Position numbers and translations under genes: made by a program | The notes under the pieces: generated by a model | The model's input: only the letters and a program-made list of their open reading frames with translations | The model's database searches: none | What the model was told of the DNA's origin: nothing | NCBI GenBank assembly: GCA_041320695.1 | Contig: JBGGOQ010000005.1 | Span: 62,001-126,000, forward strand | From: Caldicellulosiruptoraceae bacterium PP1 | Lineage (GTDB): Bacteria > Bacillota > Thermoanaerobacteria > Caldicellulosiruptorales > Caldicellulosiruptoraceae | DNA length: 64,000 nucleotides | Direction of reading: 5' to 3' | In this document: piece by piece, positions 1-8,226 of the stretch | Layout: each line of letters starts with the position of its first letter | How positions within the stretch are numbered: the stretch's first letter is position 1

Positions 1-441
1 ACCCAAACTTATTATAAAAGAATATTTTAATTTTTAAAGATTTAATAAGTATAAAATAAAAAAACATAATAAAATAAGCCAACACACAGTTGGTAAAAAT
101 ATTTAAAAAAAAGAGAGTAAAAGATTGGTACAATAGACTACAGAGGAGGATATTCAACTATAAAAACATTATGGAAAAATTTTCAAATGAGCTTAGTAAC
201 ATATGTAGAATAAATGTATTAGAGAAGCTTTTAGTGGCAGTATAGATAAAAATGCTATACTAACTATAAGGTTATATACATAAAATGGCAAGTACCAGAT
301 TCCCATATGGGAATCTGGTACATATTGTCAACTAATATCATACACAGTTTTTCTAATTAATTTGTAATTTCCAGTTACTTTTAAAAAAGTGTTGCATTTA
401 ATATTGCAATTTAAAATCAAAAATAAAATTGATATTTTATA
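1..441. other. Gene-poor A/T-rich leader with possible decayed gene
   Basis: There is no intact gene here. A short frame opens with ATG at 171 (MEKFSNELSN...) and stops after 24 codons. Shifting frame near position 222 lets it continue as EAFSGSIDKN... to a stop near 285, which looks like a small frameshifted gene remnant. I do not recognise its family. The rest is A/T-rich sequence apart from the palindrome at 292-321. Confidence 0.3.
292..321. repeat. Perfect 30-bp palindrome
   Basis: Each arm is GTACCAGATTCCCAT and the other arm is its exact reverse complement, with no loop bases. It would form a strong hairpin but is not followed by a T-run, so it is not a typical intrinsic terminator. 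It lies between a possible gene remnant and the promoter at 442-470. Confidence 0.75.
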
Positions 442-470
442 TTTACATACGAATATAAGTTTGTTATAAT
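442..470 (+). promoter_or_regulatory. SigmaA-type promoter for the HD-domain gene
   Basis: TTTACA at 442-447 and TATAAT at 465-470 are separated by 17 bp, and the ATG follows at 507. Spacing and -10 match the housekeeping consensus. Confidence 0.6.
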
Positions 471-506
471 TATATTTACTATATATTACATATAGGTGAA
501 AAAATT

Positions 507-1814
507 ATGTCAAATCATCGAAGTGATGAAAAGGTATTTAGGGATATTGTTCATAATTTTATATATGTAACTGATAAGCCAATATTAGACTTAATCAATA
601 CAAAAGAAATGCAAAGATTAAGAAGAATAAAACAACTTGGTACATCATATCTTACATATCATAGTGCTGAACATACAAGGTTTACGCACTCTTTGGGTAC
701 TTATGAGATTATGAGAAAAGTTTTATCAATATTTCAAAGAAATGGTCTTTTAAATATTGACGAGGATGAGCGATTATTATATTTGTGTTCAGCTCTTCTT
801 CATGATATAGGACATGGTCCATTTTCTCATGCTATTGAAAAAGTCATAGATAGGAATCATGAAGAATGGACAAAAGAAATAATTGAAGGGGACACTGAGA
901 TTAATAAAGTTCTTAGAGGAGTTGATGCTAATTTTCCAAAATATATTTCTGATATTATTTCAAAAGTGTCTTCAAAAAAATTAATAATTAATCTAATTTC
1001 TAGTCAGCTTGATGTTGATCGTATGGATTATTTGTTACGAGATAGTATAGTTGCTGGAGTTAGTTATGGACATTTTGATTTAGAAAGATTATTACGAGTT
1101 TTAATACCTTATAATGATATAGTAGTTGTAAAAGAGAGTGGACTACATTGTGTTGAACAATATCTTTTAGCCCGATATTATATGTATTGGCAAGTTTATT
1201 TTCATCCTACCACTAGAAGTGCTGAAATTATTCTAAAAAAAATTTTTGAAAGAGCGATCTTTCTTTATAAAAATGATGAGATAAAGGATTATTTTTTACC
1301 AAAGCCAATAAAAAGTTTATTAAAAAATGATTTATCTTTAGAAGAATTTTTAAAATTAGACGAAATAATGGTACTATATTGTTTTAAAGAATGGACTAAT
1401 TCAAAAGATGAAATATTATCTGATTTATGCAATAGATTTATTAATAGAAGATTATTTGAATATATTGATTGCAAAGAATCTGTTTTAAAAGAACCAATGT
1501 TATTTTTTGAAATTCAAGAATGCTTAAAGGAATTATATGATAAAAAAGGTATTAAACTTGAATATTATTTTGATATAGATAGACCCAGAGATGTTTCATA
1601 TGACTATTATAGACCAGGTGAAAAAGAAGAAAAAGTGGCTATAAATATATATTCTGGTACTAAAATAGTTGAATTATCAAGAAAGTCAAAACCTGTAAGT
1701 GCATTAGCTGGAGAAGAGCTTATTCAACATAGGATATATTATGTTAGTGATATGATTGGTAAAGATGATAGCAAATTAAAAGAGATTTTGAATAAAATAA
1801 GTGGGGTGAAATAG
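507..1814 (+). CDS. HD-superfamily phosphohydrolase (YwfO-like)
   Basis: This 435-residue protein has the HD metal-site pattern: His61 in the TRFTHSLG segment, His99-Asp100 in LLHDIGHGPFSH, and a later Asp in SQLDVDRMDYL near residue 171. This arrangement is shared with the dGTPase/SAMHD1-like branch and with Bacillus YwfO. The likely role is metal-dependent hydrolysis of a nucleoside triphosphate or similar phosphate ester in the cytoplasm; the substrate cannot be read from sequence. The C-terminal third has no recognisable motif. An AGGTGAA ribosome site precedes ATG 507. The next gene starts directly after the stop codon, the same pairing as ywfO-ywgA in Bacillus, so the two are probably co-expressed. 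Confidence 0.8.
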   Translation: MSNHRSDEKVFRDIVHNFIYVTDKPILDLINTKEMQRLRRIKQLGTSYLTYHSAEHTRFTHSLGTYEIMRKVLSIFQRNGLLNIDEDERLLYLCSALLHDIGHGPFSHAIEKVIDRNHEEWTKEIIEGDTEINKVLRGVDANFPKYISDIISKVSSKKLIINLISSQLDVDRMDYLLRDSIVAGVSYGHFDLERLLRVLIPYNDIVVVKESGLHCVEQYLLARYYMYWQVYFHPTTRSAEIILKKIFERAIFLYKNDEIKDYFLPKPIKSLLKNDLSLEEFLKLDEIMVLYCFKEWTNSKDEILSDLCNRFINRRLFEYIDCKESVLKEPMLFFEIQECLKELYDKKGIKLEYYFDIDRPRDVSYDYYRPGEKEEKVAINIYSGTKIVELSRKSKPVSALAGEELIQHRIYYVSDMIGKDDSKLKEILNKISGVK

Positions 1815-2339
1815 ATGATTCTTATGGATTATTTTAAACTTGCTAAAGTTTTTTCTTGTTGCAATTCTTTTGATAGTAGAAAGAAGGTCCAAAAAATTAT
1901 ATACATTTTAAAAGAAATGGGCTATCCGTTCAATGAAAAATTTGATTTTCATTTTTATGGTCCTTATTCTCAAGAACTTGCTTTAGAGATTGAAACTTTA
2001 AGTTATATGGGCATACTAAAAGAAACAAAGGAAGAAAATCAAGGATGGAATCAGTATTCTTATCAAATTACAGATAATGGGAAGAAATGGGCGGAAAAAT
2101 GTCAAGATAATGAATTGAATGGCATTGAAGATATTGTTAGAACTTTAAATAACAAAACTGCAAGAGAGTTAGAACTAATTGCTACTATATTATATTTTAA
2201 GAATTTATCAAAAGAAGAAATTATTCATAAGATATATGAATTAAAATCTGATAAAAATTACTCTGAAAATGAGATTAAAAATGCTTTTAATTTTATAAAA
2301 GAAAAGCTCTTTATCAACAGTTGGGGTAGGCAAAGTTAA
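1815..2339 (+). CDS. YwgA-family protein
   Basis: This 174-residue protein resembles Bacillus YwgA. The best-kept part is RKKVQKIIYILKEMGYPF followed by FHFYGPYSQEL (about residues 22-55), then a winged-helix-like stretch ending YQITDNGKKWAE. Its function is unknown. The segment order (Lys-Leu/Val-Gln-Lys helix, then YGPYS, then a short winged helix) recalls the Panacea/SocA-type antitoxin fold; that is my inference. It starts with ATG one base after the HD-domain gene stop, behind GGGGTGAAATAG, so translation is probably coupled. A terminator begins inside its last codons. Confidence 0.7.
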   Translation: MILMDYFKLAKVFSCCNSFDSRKKVQKIIYILKEMGYPFNEKFDFHFYGPYSQELALEIETLSYMGILKETKEENQGWNQYSYQITDNGKKWAEKCQDNELNGIEDIVRTLNNKTARELELIATILYFKNLSKEEIIHKIYELKSDKNYSENEIKNAFNFIKEKLFINSWGRQS

Positions 2340-2357
2340 AAATGCCTACCCTTTCTT
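2324..2357 (+). terminator. Intrinsic terminator after ywgA-like gene
   Basis: The arms GGGTAGGC (2324-2331) and GCCTACCC (2344-2351) pair perfectly, and CTTTCTTGTTTT follows. The left arm overlaps the end of the coding region. Confidence 0.75.
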
Positions 2358-2429
2358 GTTTTCAAGATATTTTTGAACTAATAGATGAAATAATTTATGT
2401 TTACCTAAAAATGAGCATGACAAGATCGA

Positions 2430-2450
2430 CCAACTAAAGGTTGGATTTTT
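2430..2450 (+). terminator. Weak terminator-like hairpin
   Basis: CCAAC, a TAAAG loop and GTTGG are followed by ATTTTT. The stem is only 5 bp. It could be a leftover terminator of a lost gene. Confidence 0.35.
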
Positions 2451-2617
2451 CAATATTGATAACAAAATTAATTATCTACAACAATGAGGGACTCTATTTC
2501 TTTTCTATTCAAAGTTTTTATAACCTAAAACCTTTTTTTGACAACTTTAATTTTATTATTAGATATTCCAGTACATCATTGGCATAAAGGTATCAAATAA
2601 ATTGACAATTTCTTTAC

Positions 2618-2823
2618 CTACACCCCCTCAAACACATCCCACAAATCAATCTTAATCCTGAAATAACCGATACTTCAACAACATCACTTTCGCAATAAAT
2701 TTCAGGTCTACCGAACATATTATTATCTTGTAATTTAAAGACACTCACAAATTTAGCATCCACTTCTACAATCCAATATTCTTTTACTCCAAACTTTTCA
2801 TGTAGATTAAACTTAATAAATCT
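2618..2823 (-). pseudogene. Uma2-family (DUF820) nuclease remnant
   Basis: Reading the minus strand from about 2823 down gives LHEKFGVKEYWIVEVDAKF and then a typical Uma2 C-terminal tail. A single-base deletion after VISGL shifts the frame, after which IDLWDVFEGV and TAG at 2620-2618 complete the tail. GVKEYWIVD-like is the hallmark C-terminal motif of Uma2/DUF820 putative endonucleases of the PD-(D/E)XK fold. The N-terminal two thirds, including the start, are missing or unrecognisable. I therefore call it a decayed fragment. This family commonly spreads in many copies. Confidence 0.6.
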
Positions 2824-2842
2824 ATCACAAATTCAGTCTCAT

Positions 2843-2852
2843 TTTGTCGTAA
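2843..2852 (+). promoter_or_regulatory. Spo0A box-like site upstream of spoIIE
   Basis: TTTGTCGTAA matches the Spo0A box consensus TTTGTCGAAA at 9 of 10 positions. It lies about 25 bp upstream of the -35 element at 2878. A weaker match, TTTGACATAA, overlaps the -35 itself. Spo0A activation of spoIIE is established in Bacillus; binding here is inferred. Confidence 0.55.
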
Positions 2853-2877
2853 AAAAATGTTCTTTTCCATCATTATT

Positions 2878-2911
2878 TTGACATAAAAATAAATATATTT
2901 AGTAATATAAT
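2878..2911 (+). promoter_or_regulatory. spoIIE promoter with 22-bp spacer
   Basis: A perfect TTGACA (2878-2883) and a perfect TATAAT (2906-2911) are 22 bp apart. This overlong spacing is characteristic of the Spo0A-dependent sigmaA promoters of Bacillus spoIIE and spoIIG, where phosphorylated Spo0A lets sigmaA engage. The ribosome site follows at 2941. Confidence 0.65.
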
Positions 2912-2948
2912 CCATTACACAGAAAAAATCTTAACAGATGAGGGGAAG

Positions 2949-5222
2949 ATGCAAAAAATGGAAAAGGTTGAGGTATTGACCTTTAAAAGACATCAAGCTA
3001 AACAAGAAAAGGTGATTACTTATGAGATTTTAAAAAAGGAGGATTACTTAATTTTATTTCTTAGCTTTCTTTTTGGGAGGTGTAATATATTAGAGTTTTC
3101 GCCACTTTGTTTATCCTTGTTAGCATCATTTAAAAAGAAAAACTACCTATTTTACCTATCAGCCTTATTTTCAATATTTGGTGTAATGTCAACTCTTGAT
3201 AAGAATATAATAATAAAGTATGTTTTATCAATCTGTATTATTACAGTTATATTTTATTTTTTCAATTTTAATACATATTATAATTCTATTATTACATTTG
3301 GAAGTCTATTTTTTAGCTCTTGCATTTCTTGTTTTATACTACAAAAACAAAGTGCATATCTTTTATATTGCTTCTTTGAAGCAGTTATTGCAGCTGGAAT
3401 GGTTTTTGCATTTGAGATATTTCAAGATACTTTGTATAAAAGGAAAAGCATAAAAAGTGAAAAGGTGTTTTTATTTATCATTATATTATCAATTTCTTTG
3501 TTTGGTTTAGAGAATATCTTTGATAGATTTTTTGAGATAAAAAAATTGTTGCTTATGCTGATTATCTGTATAATTGCATACAATTATGGAATTCTTTTTT
3601 CTACAACACTTGGATTTATAACAGGCTTTATTGATGTAATAAAGACGTCCTCATTTGTTGAAAATGCAGTTATCTATTCATTTACAGCACTTATGGCAGG
3701 GCTTTTTAAAGGCTTTGGCAAGGTTGGAACTTGTATTGGTGCTTTATTTGGATATCTTTTATCAACTATATATATATCAACATTTCCAAACATAAAACTA
3801 AGAGAAATAATTGCTTCTTGTATTATATTTTTAGTGTTTCCCATCGAAAAAATAAAATTTAATATGGACGAGGTGGATAATATGGATATACAGGTAGCTT
3901 TAAAACAAAAAATGCAAAGCATTAGTTCAATTATAGATAATATAAAGAAAAATGAAATTGAATCAATGAATCTTTTAATAAACAAAGATGAGGCTAAAAA
4001 GATGATAGAAGATGTATGCTCCAGGCTTTGTTATGACTGCATTTATTCTCAGAACTGCTGGGAGAATGATTATAAAACTACCAATCAAATGCTAAAAGAG
4101 ATTAGAGAAATATTAATGAAAAAAGGGAAAGTAAATTTCAGCAGCAATCTTCAAATCTATCATAACTGTGTCAGAAGTAAGGAGTTTATTACAATATTGA
4201 ATGGTTTTGCTGACAGTTTTAAGTATTCTATGCTTATTCAAAACAATTTAGCACAAAAAGAGAAAGGCATGTTTAAACAAATTGATGTGATTAAAGAAAT
4301 CTTAATTGATGCAGCAAAATTAGAAGAAGAAAATGTTACTGTTGATAAAGGGCTATCAAGTGAGTTAGAAATAGAATTAAATAGATTTGGATACAATGTA
4401 AAATCAGCACAGGTTACCTTTATAGATTCAGACTTTTACTGCAACATAATATTAGAAGAAAGTTTTAAAACACCCAAAAAAAGCGAGATTGAAGCAATAG
4501 CAAAAACAATATGTGGCTATGAGGTTGAAATAATATCTGAGATACCTAATTTTGATGGAACATATGAAATAACACTTATTAAAAAACCTAATATATGGGT
4601 GGATTATGCTATAAGCTCAAAAAGTAAAAAAATGGTAAATGGAGATAGAGTTTGCTTTTTGCAGCTTAAAGATGGTAAATTTATAAGTTGTATTTCAGAT
4701 GGAATGGGAACAGGGAAAGAGGCTTCTGAAAATAGCTTTATTGTTATAGATGCTTTAAAAAAGCTAACAAATTTAGGATTTAATAAAGAAATTGCTCTTA
4801 AATTTATTAATTCAGTACTAAATATTCGTTCAAAAGAAGGCTTTGCCTCTGTAGATATTGTTTCTATAGATAGGTACAAAAAAAGACTTGAGATATATAA
4901 AATGGGGGCTATGCCGACATTCATAAAAAGAGGGCCAAATGTATTTATATATAACTCATCTTCGCTTCCTGCTGGTGTTGATTTTAATAATACATATGAT
5001 TATTTTATTGAAGATATTGAAAAAGGTGATATGATTTTTATGGTTTCAGATGGTGTAATTGAATCTTTAGGTGAAAGTGGTGAACATAAGCTACTTGACT
5101 ATCTAAGAGAAAATAGTTTTTCATCAACACAATTTGCAACTCGTGAGATACTAAACTTTGCATTAGAAACTACACAAAAAATTATTGATGATATGACAGT
5201 TGTATCTTTGAAAATAGGTTGA
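2949..5222 (+). CDS. spoIIE: Stage II sporulation protein E (SpoIIE)
   Basis: SpoIIE dephosphorylates the anti-anti-sigma factor SpoIIAA, which releases sigmaF in the forespore, and it also interacts with FtsZ at the polar septum. This 757-residue protein has the expected plan: a hydrophobic region with about ten membrane segments (roughly residues 30-300), a central regulatory region with a Cys-rich CSRLCYDCIYSQNCW stretch near 355-370, and a PP2C/SpoIIE phosphatase domain (about 550-757). That domain carries metal-binding Asp motifs SDGMGTGKEA near 582 and VSDGVIES near 698. It is somewhat shorter than Bacillus SpoIIE (about 827). ATG 2949 follows AGGGGAAG closely; ATG 2958 is an alternative. 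spoIID follows with almost no gap. Confidence 0.93.
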   Translation: MQKMEKVEVLTFKRHQAKQEKVITYEILKKEDYLILFLSFLFGRCNILEFSPLCLSLLASFKKKNYLFYLSALFSIFGVMSTLDKNIIIKYVLSICIITVIFYFFNFNTYYNSIITFGSLFFSSCISCFILQKQSAYLLYCFFEAVIAAGMVFAFEIFQDTLYKRKSIKSEKVFLFIIILSISLFGLENIFDRFFEIKKLLLMLIICIIAYNYGILFSTTLGFITGFIDVIKTSSFVENAVIYSFTALMAGLFKGFGKVGTCIGALFGYLLSTIYISTFPNIKLREIIASCIIFLVFPIEKIKFNMDEVDNMDIQVALKQKMQSISSIIDNIKKNEIESMNLLINKDEAKKMIEDVCSRLCYDCIYSQNCWENDYKTTNQMLKEIREILMKKGKVNFSSNLQIYHNCVRSKEFITILNGFADSFKYSMLIQNNLAQKEKGMFKQIDVIKEILIDAAKLEEENVTVDKGLSSELEIELNRFGYNVKSAQVTFIDSDFYCNIILEESFKTPKKSEIEAIAKTICGYEVEIISEIPNFDGTYEITLIKKPNIWVDYAISSKSKKMVNGDRVCFLQLKDGKFISCISDGMGTGKEASENSFIVIDALKKLTNLGFNKEIALKFINSVLNIRSKEGFASVDIVSIDRYKKRLEIYKMGAMPTFIKRGPNVFIYNSSSLPAGVDFNNTYDYFIEDIEKGDMIFMVSDGVIESLGESGEHKLLDYLRENSFSSTQFATREILNFALETTQKIIDDMTVVSLKIG

Positions 5223-5236
5223 TATGGAGGGCAAAG

Positions 5237-6226
5237 TTGAGAAAAAAAAGAAGGCTCAAGAAAGACTTTCTGATAATTACTTTCTCAATAATATTTCTTT
5301 TTATATTAATAATTTTTAAAAATAATATTTCAAATAACAAAAATCAACAAGGGTCTACTACAAAACCAATAAACGACAAAAAAATATATGTTAAGGTTTT
5401 AATTAATAATAAAGAGGTTAAAAAAATGGACATTGAGGATTACATAATAGGAGTTGTAGCAGCAGAGATGCCAGCCGAGTTTCCTATTGAGGCACTTAAA
5501 GCTCAAGCTGTCGCAGCAAGAACTTATGCAGTAAGAAAGATAATAAAAAAGCAAGAACATGCTATAAAAGGTGTATATTTATGTGATAGTTTTGAACACT
5601 GTCAGGCATATATAACAATTGATGAAATGAAAAAAAGATGGGGTAATGGTTTTGAAAAATATTATGAAAAAATAAAAAAGGCTGTGTTAGATACAAAAGG
5701 GTTGGTTATGGTTTATAATGGCGAAGTTATTAACTCACTCTTTCATGCAGCATCAGGAGGAGAAACAGAAGACGCTAAAGAGGTTTTTGGAGAAGATATT
5801 CCTTATCTAAAAAGCACACAAAGCTTAGGTGAAGAAAGTTGCCCTAAATATTCATCTAACATAAAAATTAGCAAAACACAGTTTATAAACAAGCTCAAAA
5901 GCAATTTTCCAAATATAAACATAAGGTATAACACACTACAAGACCAAGTTAAAGTAATAGAAAGAACATCAACAGGCAGAGTTAAGAATATAAAAATTGG
6001 AAATGAGATTATTTCAGGTAATCAATTTAGAGAGATATTTACACTAAACTCTACTGAATTTTGGATAAGCTTTGAAAAAAATAATGTAATTATATCAACA
6101 AAAGGCTTTGGGCATGGTGTTGGAATGAGCCAATGGGGTGCAAGATACTATGCAACACAAGGACTAAACTATAAAGATATCCTAAAGCACTATTATTCAA
6201 ATATTAGTTTTGGTAAAATAAAGTAA
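5237..6226 (+). CDS. spoIID: Stage II sporulation protein D (SpoIID)
   Basis: SpoIID is a membrane-anchored lytic transglycosylase of the engulfment machinery (with SpoIIP and SpoIIM) that cleaves denuded glycan strands. This protein of about 329 residues has a basic N-terminus and one membrane anchor. It then has the SpoIID domain with VVAAEMPAEFPIEALKAQAV, whose EMP..F Glu is the catalytic acid in characterised homologues, a CDSFEHCQAY metal-site segment, HAASGG, and the C-terminal [16 protein letters not shown] motif. I place the start at TTG 5237 because TATGGAGG lies just upstream; an in-frame TTG at 5219 overlaps the spoIIE stop. Its position directly behind spoIIE is unlike Bacillus, where spoIID is a separate sigmaE gene. 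Confidence 0.88.
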   Translation: MRKKRRLKKDFLIITFSIIFLFILIIFKNNISNNKNQQGSTTKPINDKKIYVKVLINNKEVKKMDIEDYIIGVVAAEMPAEFPIEALKAQAVAARTYAVRKIIKKQEHAIKGVYLCDSFEHCQAYITIDEMKKRWGNGFEKYYEKIKKAVLDTKGLVMVYNGEVINSLFHAASGGETEDAKEVFGEDIPYLKSTQSLGEESCPKYSSNIKISKTQFINKLKSNFPNINIRYNTLQDQVKVIERTSTGRVKNIKIGNEIISGNQFREIFTLNSTEFWISFEKNNVIISTKGFGHGVGMSQWGARYYATQGLNYKDILKHYYSNISFGKIK

Positions 6227-6249
6227 AAAAATAAAGAAAGGGCATAAAA

Positions 6250-6630
6250 ATGACTGTAAGAATTATAGATAGTAGTATTAATATTAATCAAAAAAGGGAC
6301 TTATTAAATAAAATAGGTGTTGATAAATACGCTGCTAATTATCTGATTTCAAAAATGACTTATCTATATATCTATATTGAGAACTTAAAGCCTGCAGCTG
6401 CAAATATACTAAAACAAACAATGCTATCAGTAGGCTCAGATGCTGCTGTAAATAGAGGATGTATTAATTGCTCGGTTGAAAAGTCAGATTGTTTGATTTT
6501 TGGAAGTATTAAGCAAATACAAGATGCAATTGAAAAATTGAAAATTCAACCTTTTGGTTTAAATAAGTTAGCTTTAGAAATACAAAAGTTATTGGAGGAG
6601 TTTAAAAATGATAATTTTCATTCCGGTTGA
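6250..6630 (+). CDS. Stand-alone FolP N-terminal-like domain protein
   Basis: This 126-residue protein consists almost entirely of a segment that resembles the extra N-terminal region of some clostridial dihydropteroate synthases. The shared features are LKPAAANILKQTMLSVGSDA, AVNRG.INC, a C-terminal FGSIKQIQ and QPFGLNKLA. The catalytic TIM barrel is absent. Whether it is a remnant of folP or a functional small domain is unclear; no premature stop or frameshift suggests decay. GAAAGGGC precedes ATG 6250. Its end overlaps the next gene by 23 bp, so the two are probably translated together. Confidence 0.5.
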   Translation: MTVRIIDSSININQKRDLLNKIGVDKYAANYLISKMTYLYIYIENLKPAAANILKQTMLSVGSDAAVNRGCINCSVEKSDCLIFGSIKQIQDAIEKLKIQPFGLNKLALEIQKLLEEFKNDNFHSG

Positions 6631-7201
6631 TAAAAATGAAAAACAAAAATATCTTACTGAAGGTATAGATATAAATAAATGTTATAATAAAGTAATAGGA
6701 CTTGCAGGAATTGAAATTAAATGTATTTCAGGATTTTTGACAAATGATATAATTTCTGGTGATTTTATTGCTGCAAAAATAGATATAAATAAGTCTTATG
6801 CAGCAAACTACGACCTTTGGGTTGCATACACTCTTACATCAAACCAGGAATTTAATAAGATGTATATTAGATCTATTGTAAATCTAAAAAAGTATATGTT
6901 TGGAACCTTTAGAATTCCAGAAGTTTTGATAACCGAAAGCATTCCGTCACAAGATTTATTTGAGCCTATGTTTAATAACAGTAGCAAATTTATTGAAAGT
7001 AAAAATGATGAGATTTATATAAATTTTTTGATTGAAAAGATTACAAAAGATGAAAAGATAGCAAACTCTGTTGTTATAGATTATTTTAATAGGCTTTGTG
7101 AAACAACACAAGATTTTTCAAAAAAGATAATAAACAAAGGTGATAATAAGCTTTATATATTTATTCAACAAAATAAGTGGGCTTGGACAATTGAAGATTA
7201 G
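6608..7201 (+). CDS. Hypothetical protein, 197 aa
   Basis: I do not recognise this family. The protein is soluble, with no signal peptide or membrane segment. It has a mixed alpha/beta look with an N-terminal IIFIPV strand, a central SYAANYDLWVAYTL region and an aromatic C-terminus QQNKWAWTIED. The start ATG 6608 lies behind a strong GGAGGAG inside the last codons of the FolP-like domain gene, which suggests translational coupling and a shared process. Confidence 0.6.
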   Translation: MIIFIPVDKNEKQKYLTEGIDINKCYNKVIGLAGIEIKCISGFLTNDIISGDFIAAKIDINKSYAANYDLWVAYTLTSNQEFNKMYIRSIVNLKKYMFGTFRIPEVLITESIPSQDLFEPMFNNSSKFIESKNDEIYINFLIEKITKDEKIANSVVIDYFNRLCETTQDFSKKIINKGDNKLYIFIQQNKWAWTIED

Positions 7202-7279
7202 TAATATATAATAAAATAAATAGAATTTAAAGGTAGGTGAGAGATTACATAAAAATTTAAGTATACTTGGGGGGATGGT

Positions 7280-8200
7280 ATGAAAAAATTATTAATAATC
7301 CCATTCATTTTAGTTTTTCTGTTATCTGGTTGTTCGACCGTAGATATTTTTTATAAGTCTCAGAAGGTTTATAAGAAAGATGACCAGAAGAAAATTAAAT
7401 TATTACCTAAACAGTTAGTCCGTATTGATGCCGATAATTCTAATATTATTATTAAACAAAATAATAATGATGAATTATCTCTTGAATATACTAAAAAAAT
7501 ACTTAGCAAAAATGAGATTAAAAGTCAATTATTAAATGAGTATTTTAACGAGATGATTGTTGATTTGGGTAATCAAAATAATGATAATAAAAACGAGGTT
7601 GTTATAAAATCACGAGCATACCTTTCAGAAGCAATTACAAATAATAATGCATCAGATATAAAAAGAAGCATTGATTTAACCATTTCAATACCACAAAAAA
7701 GCAATTTGAGTATTCAGAATGGAAATGGTAATATTTTTGTAAAAACCCTTTATGGAAGTTTGTATATCGTAAACGGCAATGGTAATATTCAGATTAACGA
7801 AATTAATGGTAGCCTAGATATAAGAAATGGTAGTGGCAACGTAAATATAGATTTTGTTAAAGGAAATGTTTCAATAAACAATGGGAATGGAAATATTGAA
7901 TCAGATATTTCTCAAGCTCAAACAATTTCAATTATTAATAACAATGGTAATATTACTTCACGTATTGATAAGCTAAAATCTTATAAAAGATCGATTATTC
8001 AGGGAGGAAATGGGAATATTAAATTATCATTTACAAAAGAGGTATCATCAAAGGTATTAATTAAAACCTCATCAAAATCTATTAAATCAGATTTTGAGTT
8101 AAAGAAACTAAATGATACATATACTACAAGTATATACGGCGATAATCATCAAATTGATATTGTTTTAGGAAATGGGGATATTGAAATAGAAAGAGAATAA
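7280..8200 (+). CDS. Lipoprotein with DUF4097-like NGNGN repeat ladder
   Basis: The N-terminus MKKLLIIPFILVFLLSGCST is a lipoprotein signal with lipobox LSGC, so the protein is expected to be anchored on the outer face of the membrane. Residues about 145-255 carry a ladder of NGNGNI or close variants (NGNGNIFV, NGNGNIQI, NGSGNVNI, NGNGNIES, NNNGNITS, GGNGNIKL) spaced about 18-22 residues apart. This is typical of DUF4097/DUF4098 right-handed beta-helix-like proteins (putative adhesins). Family function is poorly defined; a surface or envelope-stress role is inferred. A GGGGGATGG ribosome site precedes ATG 7280. It stands alone and ends at a bidirectional terminator. Confidence 0.75.
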   Translation: MKKLLIIPFILVFLLSGCSTVDIFYKSQKVYKKDDQKKIKLLPKQLVRIDADNSNIIIKQNNNDELSLEYTKKILSKNEIKSQLLNEYFNEMIVDLGNQNNDNKNEVVIKSRAYLSEAITNNNASDIKRSIDLTISIPQKSNLSIQNGNGNIFVKTLYGSLYIVNGNGNIQINEINGSLDIRNGSGNVNIDFVKGNVSINNGNGNIESDISQAQTISIINNNGNITSRIDKLKSYKRSIIQGGNGNIKLSFTKEVSSKVLIKTSSKSIKSDFELKKLNDTYTTSIYGDNHQIDIVLGNGDIEIERE

Positions 8201-8226
8201 GACTGCCCGAAAGGGCAGTCTTATTT
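8199..8226. terminator. Bidirectional terminator between lipoprotein gene and nadE
   Basis: AAGACTGCCC and GGGCAGTCTT pair over 10 bp with a GAAA loop. A-runs and T-runs flank the stem, so it can serve both converging genes. Confidence 0.85.

Noticed and set aside
5219-5236. spoIID start at TTG 5219 overlapping spoIIE
   Set aside because: The ribosome site TATGGAGG lies downstream of it, favouring TTG 5237.
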